The notes: a model not told the origin generated them from the sequence alone. Counted from the stretch's first letter, positions 46,581-58,880 are shown. The stretch is 64,000 bases of DNA from Platycnemis pennipes (GCA_933228895.1 OW121854.1:60554609-60618608), one strand, 5' to 3'. Translations and numbers: made by a program.

Positions 46581-47104
46581 CGTAACTAAGTGGTATGCTA
46601 AGCAACTGAATATCATCATAATAGCTATCTACCCTATCCATGTCCTTTTCTTAAAAATAAATTCATTTTTGCGTTCTCGAGTGAAGTTTGGAAGGGATTC
46701 AAAAATCATATTCTCATGTATATGCATGGAAATTTTGTTCGCATTACTACTTTTAATGAATAAAATAAAAATCGATTTCGAGTATAGCATGCGCACAGGT
46801 TACCGACAATTTTAAGACGCTTTGAATTTACAAAAATGTACTCGATATTCTTGGAATCTGGAAGTTTAAAAGAATTCTATAATAATTTTAGAGCAAGTCT
46901 CATTCCTTTAGTTGATTAAATACTTTGAGTGCGTGACGAAGAGATTTTAATGAAGTTAAAAGTAAAAAGTCTCATGAAAATGATGAAGGAAAGATAACTT
47001 ATAACTTGGATTGAATGCAAGGAAATTCCATGAAACTTATAAATTATGATTGTATAAGAGGAAATGTCCGGGAAATAGGATATTTCTAGATTTTTGAGAG
47101 GGCA
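46581..47104. other. AT-rich stretch, no gene seen
   Basis: No recognised feature. Confidence 0.4.
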
Positions 47105-47250
47105 TATAAGACCTTGCCACAGTGGAAGTCGTATCTGAGCGTTAGGTAAATTACTTCTCAAAGTTCAAAATATGGACACTCTACACATGTACTAATCTCA
47201 CTCAATGCACTTAATAGTTTGAAACTCGGATGACAAGGTAAATGGCACAC
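47105..47250 (+). mobile_element. possible SINE, family C fragment
   Basis: CATATAAGACCTTGCCACAG with a later GGTAAATGGCACACATCTAA parallels the end of the family C copies at 54270 and 59815 (GGTAAATGGCACATCTACC). The head is not clear. Confidence 0.4.
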
Positions 47251-47654
47251 ATCTAACAAGTAGTCGGACATGGACAAACGTCATTTTTGTTGGTGTAATG
47301 TTTCTTTTTCATTACTTTCATTTCTTACTTTATTTTTTTGTGCACTAGATACAATTCACTTAGGATTTTGGAGGTTTTTTACACCCCCCGTCTTGTGTGG
47401 GCATTTTCCTGCAATAGATATTTTCGTAAAGGAGATATATTTAATAATCCTCACGTTTTTCCCGCAGTTGTAAATACTTTCATATACCATGATTTCTTTG
47501 ATGCTTAACATTGATATATTTTACGTATATTTTTTTGTCATTGATTATTCTTTAAAGCATTGAAATCTTTTTTTTTATCTGACATTTTAATTGTACATAT
47601 CAAGACAATAATATGTTTTATATAGATATTTTGAAGAACGATTACATGGCAAAA

Positions 47655-47705
47655 GGAACAGTTTTGTCTCAATCTCGCCCCAATTAAGACGTATTATTAT
47701 TATTT
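47655..47705 (-). repeat. 50-base repeat shared with 17221-17285
   Basis: GGAACAGTTTTGTCTCAATC then TCGCCCCAATTAAGAC is the diverged reverse complement of the segment at 17221-17285. It is probably a fragment of an unidentified dispersed repeat. Confidence 0.55.
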
Positions 47706-47794
47706 CTAATGATGGAAAAATGTTGACACCGGTCAGGGTCATAAAATTTTATTGTGTGATAGTGTTAAGTATATTTTTTTCATTTAGACAGCCT

Positions 47795-48015
47795 GTGACA
47801 GTCCCAACATGCGCCAAGATGGTCTCATGAAGATAGGAAATGGGAACAAGTCCACGGAAGAGGTAGTAAAGAAAAACTACGTGTAAGATACATGGAGCCG
47901 TTTGTAAAGCATTCCAAATATGATAATTATGTCAATGTCAAGAAGTTACCGATAGAAAAATAAAATAAAAAACCTTTTCAGGTCGATCTTAAGACTGACG
48001 GCTAGAGATGATTAG
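47795..48015 (+). mobile_element. relict RTE-type LINE
   Basis: CGCCAAGATGGTCTCATGAA, then GGTAGTAAAGAAAAACTACG, AGATACATGGAGCCGTTTGT and GTCAAGAAGTTACCGATAG follow the order of the LINE 3' coding part (RHDGLMK, KGRPRMRYMEQ, MKRLADR). Heavily mutated, with internal loss. Confidence 0.6.
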
Positions 48016-51000
48016 TTTTCTAGGTTTTCTGCTATTCGTCATCTTCATTGCTCATGACATAACTAAGAGTATGACACTGTGCACTCTAAGATGTTCTAAT
48101 TCTCACTTTACATAAGCATGACAGCAGTGAATTATTGAGAGAGATAAAATGTAAAACTGTAAGATAACAAATTTTCTCAGGCACCACGAACGAAAACAAT
48201 AGAAACAATGCTATTACGCTAATTTTTACTCCTTATCTTCAAGTTTTGTGATAATTTTGAACTATCACCCTTATCACCCGGCGACGTATGGGATAACTTT
48301 CAAGTGTAGGTCGTCACGTAGTGCGATAATGCTGCAGTGATAGCGGGGCATATTATACGTTTCTATTCAAAACCGAACAATTAAAACAATAAATGCAATA
48401 CTAAAATATTAAATTCATATCAAATGCCATGCTTCATATAATAAACTATACTATTATACGCAACATTTCAGGTAGAGAAGACACCCTAACCACATTTTTA
48501 CGCTGACGAGGACTTAAAAATCGATTATGAAAATTTCTTTCTCTCTCTGGGATAGAAAGTCGTCTACAACTTCTTGTTACGTTCTCCACCTCCAATGCAA
48601 GAAATCAGAGTGCGAATGAAACTGATAACTTTGAAGTTTGAGTTGAACAGGGAGAATTAGGAGGAGAGGTCTTTAATTTCAACGACCTCACCTAAGAGTA
48701 TGAAGGTATGAAGAAAAAAACTAAACGAGAATCGACGAGAATAAAGACGACTTTGTGAAATCCTCCTCGAAAACGTTTAATTCGCTTCGCAGTCGTAATG
48801 GATCGTTAATGAGAGAAATAAAATAATCATGTCACCATCTCTCGCAGAATAAACCTGTAGTGCCCTCGGAAAATGCGTCTCAAATGCTTCTGCAGGAAAT
48901 CATTAAGGCGAAAAATCGGTCGAGGTCCTAAGCTCGTCTCTCCCTTCCCTGTCTGCAGGACTACGACTTGGGCCATCGCGGACAGGCCATCGGTGACAAT
49001 TGTCCACTTCCTCTCTAATGATGTCGCCCTAGGAGCCTAATGCGTAACGGTCACTTCCGGATCAGGACCGGGAAGCCTCGAGGAAGTTTTATCCTTTCGT
49101 TACCATTAGCATAATCCCGTAAATTCGCGGATTTCTTCGGATTCCCTTTTTACGCCAGGGACTGAGTGCGCACCCATTATTTCTCATTTATTAATTTGAG
49201 AAAGGCCCCCCACTACCAGATTCTTTTGTTATTTTTCCCCGTGCCTCTCTCCTGATTTCAAGTCCTCCTTTCAGGAGTGTGCTCCACCATTTCTTCCTTT
49301 AGGCTGAAATCAGGGAGGAAATATTTTCACTATCAACATTGAGGATTCAAAAATTATACATATCACTGAGCCCTAGCCAAATTTGGAAACTAAAATACAC
49401 TAATGCTTTTTCCCGTTAAAGTTTAGTTTCAGTGTAAATATTTCACGAGGAGATAATTATTAATATTAAAACATATCTATATGCATAAAATCTTTTCGCG
49501 TCCTCCACCGGATTAAAAAATCCAAAATGTCAATGATGACCGTTTAAACATCACCATACCCGATTTTTCAGGTAAATAAGACGGCCAAAATGAAGACAGA
49601 GCATCATTTTCCTTGAACATGTAGTACGTTTTATTTTCTTAACTTCGGCCACTTCGTTTTTTTCATCTGTTTGATGATTCAAGATTTTATTCTTCTCCAG
49701 GAATGCACAAGATCTTATATCCTTTTGTTTTAACTTGTACTGTTCTTTGCTCCTTCGACTCCCTCTCTCATTCTATGGACTGATTTAAGAGTATTATAGG
49801 CTCACATACTACTAAAATTTAGGTACTGTAGGCTCCCTAAATAGACAAAATTGAGTGTTGAAGAAGGCTAATAGAGTTACTCACTTCAAATCATGGACTC
49901 ATTGGTATCCCAACTACTAATTGACGAAGATAACGCCAGTTGGTTAGCTCAACTAGGCTAATCTTCAATCTCTAACCTATTAGAAGAACGTTTTAAGTCC
50001 AGAGGGTAGGGTGAGCGTCATCTGTTTCAAGTTCATGTTCGTTGGTCGTTATTTCACCCGGACCTGTTATTTTCCCACACGTTTGTAACGCGAACAATTT
50101 GAATTGGATTCTTTTGCAAGGATGTTTTAGAGCAGGCAGGAAGAAATGCCTTTTTAAATTGTGTCAAGGTAAACTTCCTTTCGCGTCGTTTCTACCCATG
50201 GATTTATCTGGCATAGCTCCCTCAACCAATAGCATCAGTCCACTGCTCCAACCAGTCCATCCCAAGGTATCATGAGAAAATATTCCTCCTTTTCTCTAAG
50301 GGAAGTCCAGCGAAAATCATTGGGAAACCACTCAAATTGACAAAAGAAATCAACTGAATTTTATGGTTATACATAGATTTAAGAAAAGTGTCATTATTCT
50401 TATATGGATACAGATTCTGAAAATAACCCACTAAATGACGAATCTTAATTAATATTCAAGATGGTAGAGAATGAGAGAAGGGTACAAGAATGAATTGTCA
50501 AGTTTTTAGCTGAGTCAAAAGAGAGATATATCTAAAAGAGAAAGAAGACCAGATTTAGGAGAAAGAGAGAGCAAAGAAAAATAATAAATAAATTATGAAA
50601 TTGGTAGAAATCGCGTCAAAGTCCTCCACGAATGGAAGGCGGTTGAGATTGATAGGAAATAAAATATACAGAAACAATCTCTATCGAATAACTCTCCTTA
50701 ACTCACCTAAACTGCGGCTGGTTTAGCGTCGAAACTTGTTCTACTCACGTGAAGAAAATCTGGGCTTCACCAAACCAACTTTATCAGGGTGTTTTTTGGC
50801 AGACAGGAAACTACTCTGATAAGTCATTTTATATCTATATTAAATGCCACTACTCTGAATGACTACCCTGAATGCCACCTTGATGGTGTGTGGCAGCGGG
50901 TGAGTTGTTACCAAACATGCACTAAAGTTTTCTTATACTACTAAGGAGTGATTTCCATGAATATCATGCGGGACACACACTACAAATTCTACTTTTCATT

Positions 51001-51059
51001 CATTCATATGAACAGTTATTGCCATGCCACTACAATTTACACAACCTAAGGAACGTGTA
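48016..51059. other. no gene recognised; one possible 3' splice site near 48958
   Basis: About 3 kb without a recognised element. A strong pyrimidine tract ending CTGTCTGCAG at about 48959 is followed by a 19-codon open stretch ending in TAA near 49015. It could be a terminal exon, but a chance match is at least as likely. 50723-50748 shares a 26-base motif with the piggyBac leader. Confidence 0.3.
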
Positions 51060-51830
51060 AAAGTCCAAGTAGGAAAGGAGAAGTAACGTGAGGAGCCGGT
51101 ATCCGTGCAAACCTCCGGGGAAAATGAGCCTCATGGAGGGAGAGAGAGAGAGAGGTAAAAAGTGGTAGCATTCGAGAAAGGCCCGACGAGTGTGGGAAAA
51201 GCCGTCTTCGCCCATCCCACACCCGACAAATCTTGAATCATATTAGTGGAACGGGCGGACGAAAAGAGGTCCTTTTTAGGGCTCAGATTAAAGGGAGGGA
51301 GCGGGGACCCTGCAAATGAGACTCGTGGGAGCGGAGATGCGAGGGATGGAGGCGGCGTAGATATGCATGAGCAGGCCGAGGAAGAGAGAGAGAGAATGTT
51401 GCCGCTTTGGTTTCCCGTTGTCCCCATTACCGTTATCGCCCCACCCTTCCCTAGAATATCCTCTCGAGAAACTCTCCCTTAAAACCACGCCCCGGGATTA
51501 TTACCAATCCGTTTGGGTGAAAAAAAAGAAATCCCCCTCCCACTCTCACTGTCTATGGCCTTGCGCTTAAATTAAAATGGTGAGTCCTTTCCCGGAGAGG
51601 TGTGCGGTGGCATTTAGTTCTTCAGGGTAAGGGGTGCGAGGGGGGAGAGAAAGGATATAAGTTAGGTGGGTGGGAGTGGGAAAGGAAACGGTAAAGGGAG
51701 GTGAAAAGGGATAGGGAGAGAAAAAGAGAAGGGGCATCAGGGAGTAGAGAACAGAAAAGAAAAGTAAGAAAGTTCCTAAAAATACTTCCCATTCCGCTGT
51801 TCACGGACGATAAATAAAAAAAACCGTCCA
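51060..51830. other. purine-skewed islands with a short pyrimidine block
   Basis: G/A-rich + strand at 51120-51400 (GGAGGGAGAGAGAGAGAGAG) and again at 51590-51780, separated by a C/T-rich part near 51410-51560. Small frames on both strands have no features. Confidence 0.45.
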
Positions 51831-52338
51831 CGGTTACATTGGATTAATCCTGGAAGAATTACCAGGGTACACAATTTTTTTATAAAAATATCTACACCGC
51901 CACGTGCGATAATTTTATCAAAAATCATGGCAATACTCTCCATGAAAATCAACACGGCAATTGTCCAAAATTTAATTTTCTGATCTATAAAGTACCAATC
52001 AAACTATCATCAACTGGTGAAACTGTAGTGTAAGTATGATTCCATAACTACCTCTCTGAAATTCAGATATGGGGACGTCACCTGATTCATTGGTGAATCT
52101 GCATGCATATAAAGCGTTCAGATTGAGAATTTGCAATGTTCTCCTCGACCTCCTGGATTATAAGTTGCTCGTGGTATGAATCAAAGAAGATAGTCGAGTA
52201 AATTCCTTAAAATTTTAAGTTTAGTATTTCCCTTAAAAGAGAATATTGTACGCATATAAACATAGCAATAATATTACGCATAATATTACAGGAGAGAAAA
52301 CTCAGAAGATTCCGGAAGGGAGTGAACCAAATAAAGTA
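51831..52338. other. AT-rich stretch, no gene seen
   Basis: No recognised feature. Confidence 0.4.
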
Positions 52339-53080
52339 TTTCTGAAGGCTATCAAATCCCCATCATTGTTGAGCCAGGACAATTTAGCATTCTATCAGTA
52401 AATATCATTCATTCATCACAAAAAACAGTGACTGAAAAAGGCCTCATTTTAAACTAAGGAAACAATAAAAATGTTATCTAAAATGCAACAACCAAAAAAT
52501 GTAGCATTAGAAGAGAACGTTTGCCGGAGTAAGTTTATACTGATTCATAAATGTGTAGGTACGAACTTTTTTCTGCTTACCACATTTGTCTTTGATATTT
52601 TCTCTCACCGGATTTCGGAAATCCCACGTAAGTCAAGCCTCTCCAACGCGAAGAATAAATTATTTTCAGGAATGTTTCATGGCATTTGCACACAAAAAAA
52701 ATCGAATCAGTTGAGTTGTATCAATGAGTGTGGTATATTAAATGCCAATTTTACAACCTCGTTCATAATTATTGCCTTTTATACAAAAAGGATAGTAGGA
52801 GAAAGGCTCTGCGGAGAGAAAATATCAAAGGCAGATGTGGCAAGCAGAAAAAAGTTCGTACCTACACATTTATGATTCAGTATAAACTTACTCCGGCAAA
52901 CTTTCTCTTCTAATGCTACATTTTTTGGCTGTTGCCATTTTAGATAACATTTTTATGGTTTCCTTAGTTAAAAATGAGGCCTTTTTCAGTCACTTTTTTG
53001 TGATGAATGAATGACATTTACTGATAAAATGCTAAATTGTCCTGTCTCAACAATGATGAGGATTTGGGAGCCTTCAGAAA
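52339..53080. repeat. 0.74 kb inverted repeat (arms ~266 bases, ~209-base spacer)
   Basis: The left arm 52339-52605 (TTTCTGAAGGCTATCAAATC ... TTTGATATTTTCTCTC) is the reverse complement of 52815-53080, with about 14 substitutions and a few small indels by eye. The spacer contains no recognised gene. The 134-codon frame at 52471-52875 spans arm, spacer and arm and is not a plausible gene. It is either a fold-back transposon/MITE or an inverted duplication. No clear target duplication was found at the ends. Confidence 0.9.
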
Positions 53081-53289
53081 CAAGAATTCAGAATAAGAAA
53101 AAATGAAAATTAAGCAAGAATACGCGGATGGTGTTTAAAAAAAATTCCTTCCAATTTCGGAGAGTCGTAACTGAACCATATGCGGAAATATTCAAAATGG
53201 AAGACTCAAAAAGAAGATGAAAAAGCGACGTTTCACGCTGGTAAAGATTACGACGCGCATGCACTAAACATAAAAACGATGATAGAACA
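53081..53289. other. AT-rich stretch, no gene seen
   Basis: No recognised feature. Confidence 0.4.
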
Positions 53290-54180
53290 TATTTGAGGAA
53301 GGGTTCGTAATGAGCTGGAGCAGGGATAAGAGGGTTGGAGCCCGGACGTTGGGAAAGGTGGAATTCAAGTAGGTGATGTAGACTCGTTGACGGTAAAGGG
53401 GTGGGGAAGGAAGGTTATGTGGGTCGAGAGGGAGGAGAATAGGGGGAGTGTGGAATGAAATGGGAACTCCCTCCAGCCCCACCTCCTAACCATTCTCCCC
53501 CCACGTCAACCTCCCTCTTCCTCCACCTACCCCCTCTTTTCTCTTGCCTGCCCCTTGGTCTTAGGCAGCGGCGTGTGACAGCGGGGATTCGGCCCGTAAG
53601 TCAAGCTAAGTCCAAAGGCTTTGCCTCCGGAGTCATTTGATCCGCTTAAGAAAATTTGCGCTGATGGCGAGGATTTCGCCCGAGGAGCAGGAGGAGGAAG
53701 AAATGGAGGGAGAGTTCCCCATTGGAAAGCGAGCGGGGAGGAGAGCGAGGAAGACAGGGGGAAGAGTGTCACGTGGGCGAGGGAAAGAAGGAGATGCCCT
53801 AGGTGAGAGAGAGATAAGAGAGAGAGAGGGTGGGGGTGAGAACTCTCTGCGTCGCATGAGGTAGGCGGCAAAGAAACTAGAGGAGATGGGAAGCAACGAC
53901 TTCAAGGAAAGGTGCGAGAGATCGAGTTGGGACGGGTTCCCTGGATTTTGAATGGTTGATTCCCGCTAACGAATCTGTGTGTGTGCACTTTTGCATGGAG
54001 CATGAGTGAAGGTTAAGGTCTAGGACGTGGTAAGGGAATTAAGAGACCCGTCGTGACGAGAGGAAGGTGGAAATGAATGCGGGGGAGATGAGAGGAGCTT
54101 GTCGGGGGATGAAGAGGACGGCGGGTATCAACGCGAAGAACGTATTCCGAGAATCGCCTCCTCTCGACAGGATGCCTCTC
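53290..54180. other. mixed skewed island, mostly G/A-rich
   Basis: Purine-rich 53280-53460, pyrimidine-rich 53460-53560, then purine-rich 53660-53900 and 54000-54130 on the + strand. Frames up to 114 codons on both strands are composition-driven, with E/R/G-rich or S/P/L-rich translations. Confidence 0.45.
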
Positions 54181-54269
54181 AACGTATGCGCTCGTTAACT
54201 TCAAAATCTTAAAACCTAAAAGCATATTTCCCATTGTACAAGTAGTTTCCAGGGAGATTCGCTCAGACA

Positions 54270-54490
54270 TGTGCTCCAATGGTTAAGGTCGCATGTTCCC
54301 TAAGCAGCATGATAGCCCAAAGGTTGCGGTGTTGAGATACTGATCGGAGATCCCAGGTCCGAACCCAGTGAGAGCGAGTCTTTGAGTATGTCCAATCAAA
54401 ATAAAAATTATGTAAGTTTAAGGTTACCATACCAATCTCTTTGGGAAACCGTAGATGGCACAATAAAAGAAACTGCCTTGCTTGATGTGT
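54270..54490 (+). mobile_element. tRNA-derived SINE, family C-like
   Basis: GTGCTCCAATGGTTAAGGTC resembles an A-box arm, and AGATCCCAGGTCCGAACCC a B box with an extended variable region. The body ends GGGAAACCGTAGATGGCACA, close to GGGAAACCACC ... AATGGCACATC at 59815. Confidence 0.55.
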
Positions 54491-54569
54491 GAATATGTGA
54501 CGCCTTTGGGTTAAGTACTTACTTAGTGTTACCCTAGCCGTTGAGATGAACATTTAAGTCGAAAACAGT

Positions 54570-54720
54570 TTAAGATGAAGGCTTAATGCATAGAACAAGT
54601 GATGAAGGCTGTGAAAGAGAATAAATACGTAAATATGAAGAGATTAGCTAATAGAAGAATTCAGTGGAGAGCTGAGTCAAACCAATCAAAGGATTACTGC
54701 CTAATAATGATGATAATGAA
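54570..54720 (+). mobile_element. RTE-type LINE 3' end
   Basis: ATAGAACAAGTGATGAAGGC, AATATGAAGAGATTAGCTAA, AATTCAGTGGAGAGCTGAG and TCAAACCAATCAAAGGATTA, then AATGATGATAATGA, follow the terminal order of the family. About 150 bases only. Confidence 0.75.
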
Positions 54721-55679
54721 CATGCATTTATTGCATTTGCGTATTTGGGCACTTCCCACTGCTTAATTCACGAATTTATAAAGTGCATTCTATCATTCAT
54801 CTTCCTACTCTTAATTTTACCTCATGAAAAAACAAATTATTTCATGAGCAGTACGAGTAGTAATATAGAATGTCTACACCGAATAAAATATCGAACCTTG
54901 CTTCAATAATGAGCCGCGATACCGCGTTTAGTACCTTTATCGCCTTTTAACCTCCTCGAAAGAAACGCAAAGCTGTTTACGGCATCTCTCAAGAATGAAC
55001 TGCATAAGCACCGTTAATGCATTAATTTATACGCAAAAATGGTAATGGCCTTAGTAAAGTTCGGAAAAAGAATTAAAAAAACATTATATTTCAGCAATAA
55101 TTACACACTTTAGAAAAATCGAGATTACATAGCGTAAAACGGCTGCAAAATTAAGAAAATTTGAAGCGTTTTTCGTGAAATAAAGAAAAATTGAGGGTGA
55201 TCAGTCAACATTTAGGTGTTTCAACGAATAACAGAAAAAAAATTTAGAATTTTCTAAAAATAAAGAAAACCTTATTTGTAAACATAAAAAATTATGATTA
55301 AAAAGTATGATTGTTTAAGATATCTTAAAACCTCCTTGTTCTTACAATTAACAGATAACAACAACAAATATTTCATCGATTTCCTTCAGCCCGTTTTCTC
55401 GTGAAAAGTGTATGAAATCTTACCAGACAGATAAGATACTATTGTTTTAATGAAGTTAATGTAAGTAGACAGCGGATTTCAGGTTAGTAATAATCCAGAA
55501 TTGCAATTTAAAATTTCTAATCTTGCATCGGATACGAACATTTTATCTCAGAATTAAGTTTAGAGTTATAAAGAGTGCTATAATCGTAGCAGTTGAAGCA
55601 GTTTATACATCCATCAAGAAAGCAATAACTCTAAAACACATTGTGATTGTAGCAAGAATATTTAATGGAGGGAAATTGA
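54721..55679. other. AT-rich stretch, no gene seen
   Basis: Very AT-rich over 55070-55400. No recognised feature. Confidence 0.4.
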
Positions 55680-55860
55680 TGAAGGCGGCCGAAGGTCGGT
55701 ATTGCACTGGCTTTAAAATCCAAATGTTGCGGGTTTGACTACAGCCGCAGTTGCAGTTTGTCATGAGTTTAGGCTTTGGACTAGGTAATGCTGAATTATG
55801 CCATATAACCTTAGCAGCAGTGAACCTTAAAACCGCACTGTGCCACAACTTAGTCGGTTG
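55680..55860 (+). mobile_element. tRNA-derived SINE, family B
   Basis: Head GGCGGCCGAAGGTCGGTATT, B-box-like GCGGGTTTGACTAC, then TTTGTCATGAGTTTAGGC, TGAATTATGCCATATAACC, TTAGCAGCAGTGAACCTT. The order corresponds to family B. The B box is mutated. Confidence 0.6.
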
Positions 55861-55999
55861 AAGGTTTCGTAAAAAACTTTAGACAAAAGAAAACGGTGCG
55901 TTTTGACCTTCAGAGACTCCTTCTCCAGCACTTCAACCTCCGCAATCTCTAATTCTAGGGAAACGATCCAGAAGGTCGTTCTCTCCCTCGCTTTCTGTC

Positions 56000-56640
56000 C
56001 GTAAAGTGTACCTACCGACCCCATTTCACCGTACCTCTGTGTCCCGAGTCTGGTTTTTGGTTTCCGACACCATCGTGCCTATAGGCCATCCTGACTCGGG
56101 GGGAATGTGGCAGACGGAAGTCGAATCGGCAGACCTACTCCGATTCCAGCAAATCGCTTCGACGCTAAGAGCCGAATCCGGTCCAATTGTGTGGAGGACC
56201 ACATCCTTAACCTTACGGGCCCACAAAGCCTTCGCCGCCGACATCAATCCGGAACGGACCCAATTTTCTCCTGCCAGCCAACCCCTTCGTGGTGTACGTC
56301 CCGCAGCCCAGGTACGCTCGGCGTGCTGCTTAATCTTCGCGGCGTGGCCTAAAGCTACTCTCCGATGCATACACGTACTTAGCCATCCTTTCCCGAAGGT
56401 CGGCTTCCCCCTTCTCCTTCCACGCTGACCCAGTTCGATTCCGAAAGCGCTCCGCTTCGAGGGAACGGAATCAGCCGCAGCCAGCACGGCTTCGCCGGTG
56501 ATAAGAGGCCCCAAGTTTTTGGCGGTCTCCAAGGCTCCCAAAAGGGGTTGCCCCGAATCGCCGCCAAGCCGAGCCGGCCAGGTTGCGTTGGGCGAACTAT
56601 TTACTCCGAGTAAGACTAGCACCGATAGGCAATCTGCCAG
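56000..56640. other. compact balanced GC-rich block of unknown identity
   Basis: Unlike the skewed islands, this 0.64 kb block has similar amounts of G and C on both strands, is CpG-rich and has fairly sharp edges. A 198-codon - strand frame (56026-56622) and a 140-codon + strand frame (56006-56428) overlap; I recognise neither. Another - strand frame (55827-56024) abuts the larger one. It might be a conserved exon, an RNA-gene pseudogene or a fragment of an unfamiliar element. I compared it by memory with 18S/28S rRNA landmark sequences and saw no match. Confidence 0.45.
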
Positions 56641-57319
56641 CCCCGAGTCATCCGCTTGATCTGGTTAAATCTCCCGGTTGGAAAAATTGAAACCATTGAC
56701 ACGTTCGAGGTTTATTAAATAGAATTTATTCGAATACCGTCGCAGTGCTGGCTCGCTGCTGGTATCGGCATGAAAGAAATAGGGAATAAACCACGAGGCA
56801 GAGATTTCAGTGTTGAAATAAATGCACCTTTTAGGTTTTGACATCCGCTACTCCTCCTTTTTTCTCCTATGCTCATAATCTGGATTTGACCATTGTAGTA
56901 CAGAGTTGTGCTGACAAAAATTAAGAGAATTCAGAGTACAGATAGTACAGGTAGTTAAGAACAATGGAAATCAGATGGTTGTTTAGAAAGTATAATGCTG
57001 ATAATTTAGAAAGCATACGGACTTAATAAGGTATAGATGGTGGCGGTTGATGAATGAAATGCCAAGTAGAGTAGGGACCCTCCATCAAAATGTACCCTGA
57101 CCGGTAGAACTCTGTAAAGTAAATAGGGAGTTGCTCATTTCCTTTGATTGATACGTGTAATTTATGCAAAAGGGAACACCGATTGTTCAAGCCAAGTGTA
57201 GAACCTATTTGATTTAATCCATAATATACCTGTATGATTTCGTTTGATCAAAAACATAAGCCCATAATGCAAATAAATAATGCATTCTTTCTGCAACATA
57301 TTTTTTCACTCAAACCATA
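56641..57319. other. no gene seen
   Basis: AT-rich except the first 120 bases. No recognised feature. Confidence 0.35.
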
Positions 57320-57560
57320 GGTGATGGTAGGAAATTTTGGCAAAACATTCATATGTAAAGGTGATAGATGCTATTTTGCGCTCACAAGGCCCCATCTGGA
57401 ATATTCATCAAGCATTTGGGACCCAATTAAAACATATTTCATTCGGGAACTGTTTAAGATACAAAGGAAAGAATGCGTTTTGTACCAAGCTCTTGTTAAC
57501 GTACAGGATACGTTACTCAGATATAGGTAGAGTTAGGTTGGGAATTCCTACACACTAAAA
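57320..57560 (+). mobile_element. LINE remnant of a second clade (CR1/Jockey-like C-terminus)
   Basis: One frame (57321-57530) gives ALTRPHLEYSSSIWDPIKTY followed by FIRELFKIQRKECV. This is the RPxLEYxSxVWDP ... LExVQRR block that ends the RT region of CR1/Jockey/I-type non-LTR retrotransposons. The rest of the element is not recognisable. It is clearly different from the RTE copies in the window. Confidence 0.7.
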
Positions 57561-58299
57561 GGCTGTTTGCAAGATTTATGATACGTGAAAATTTCTATTT
57601 AAAATTCGATCCGTTGTCAGCTAGCAAGGTTTTTTTCATCTAAACATAACTTCACGGCTGGTTACCTTCCACCCCGTGCTACAACCCTTCCGGTGTCCCT
57701 GTATTGTACTTTCAATCAAGGTCCTCATGAAATGTAGAGTGTATTCAGTAGAAAAGATCGTGTAAAGAGTCAAATAATCAAAAATTCGATCCATCAAATA
57801 ATTAAATTTTTGCCTCACTGTATTCTTAAAAAGAATGATAGCAAAGTTAAACATAGGTCCTAATGGTTGAGGTATCTGTGTCTGGAGTACCTAAAGACAC
57901 TTCACCCGAAGCTAAATCAAGAACTTTAGTGTCCTGGCTCAAGACCACTACCCATAATGCCACCACTAAAATGGTGGTGATTAAGTAATTCAACAAATTT
58001 CAAAAATAAAATCACCAATCACCTTAAAATATCATCAGCAATTTTTCACGAATATCAGGCATAGTAACCTGAAGTGCATTTTGCAATAATGTCTGTTGAA
58101 ATTCATTCAAAGAGAAATATACCTAAACCAACAAAATCAGCAGTAAAAACAGGGAATCGTATTAAAAAAGGGAATGAAAAAAATTGGACGGTTTTCAAGT
58201 CAATTTTGGATAAAGAGATTTTTTCCCTCCTTCAGAATTAATGCGGAAAGTTAAAAAACTCCTTACTATAATTGTTCTGCAATCCTTGAGTGACCATAA
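57561..58299. other. AT-rich stretch, no gene seen
   Basis: No recognised feature. Confidence 0.4.
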
Positions 58300-58880
58300 C
58301 TTCATTTTTCTTCCCTTCCACTATTTCCTTTCTCCTTCCTCGCCTCAGGTTTCCTAAAGACCGACGCTGACTTCGAAATGTATGTGAGTTTGCGTAGTAC
58401 CCCTCCGTACCCTAGCTCAGTCTCTCATCTCAGCTACCTCCATTGTTTCCTTGGTTCCGTATTCACTCCTTACCCCCACCATAACCGAAACCCTCTCCTT
58501 GCTCACCATCCCGCCCAACACTTCCAGCCCTCCACCTACGATATCTAAAAAGTGATTCCATAATTGATGTCGCTGCTCGGCCATTGTGGATCTTGGGTGC
58601 GGGAGGGAAGGTGGGAGACGGCAGGGATGTTTTTGGGGGGTGAGGTGGAAATGGGGTTCGGAAAGGAGCACACAATGGTGCCTCATCTGCACCTGAAAGG
58701 GGCAAGGAGCGAGTGGGATGGGAAGGATACTAGTCGCGAGGGGCCAGAGAAGAAAAGCCCACGTTATGAGAGATCGGGAGCTGCGGGGAGAGAGGAGGAA
58801 GCGGCTGCCTCCCACACAAAAGATAGGATGGATGGAGAGGAGGGGGAAGTCGAACAAGGGTATGCAAGGGAAATGAAGGT
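58300..58880. other. skewed island with a strand switch
   Basis: C/T-rich on the + strand to about 58555, then G/A-rich to 58870, so purines switch strand near 58560. Frames at 58417-58857 (-) and 58564-58884 (+) are compositional. Confidence 0.45.

Noticed and set aside
52471..52875. A 134-codon + strand frame
   Set aside because: It spans both arms and the spacer of an inverted repeat, so it is a structural by-product.
56000..56640. A ribosomal RNA gene fragment
   Set aside because: The GC content first suggested rRNA, but I could not match any conserved 18S or 28S landmark on either strand.
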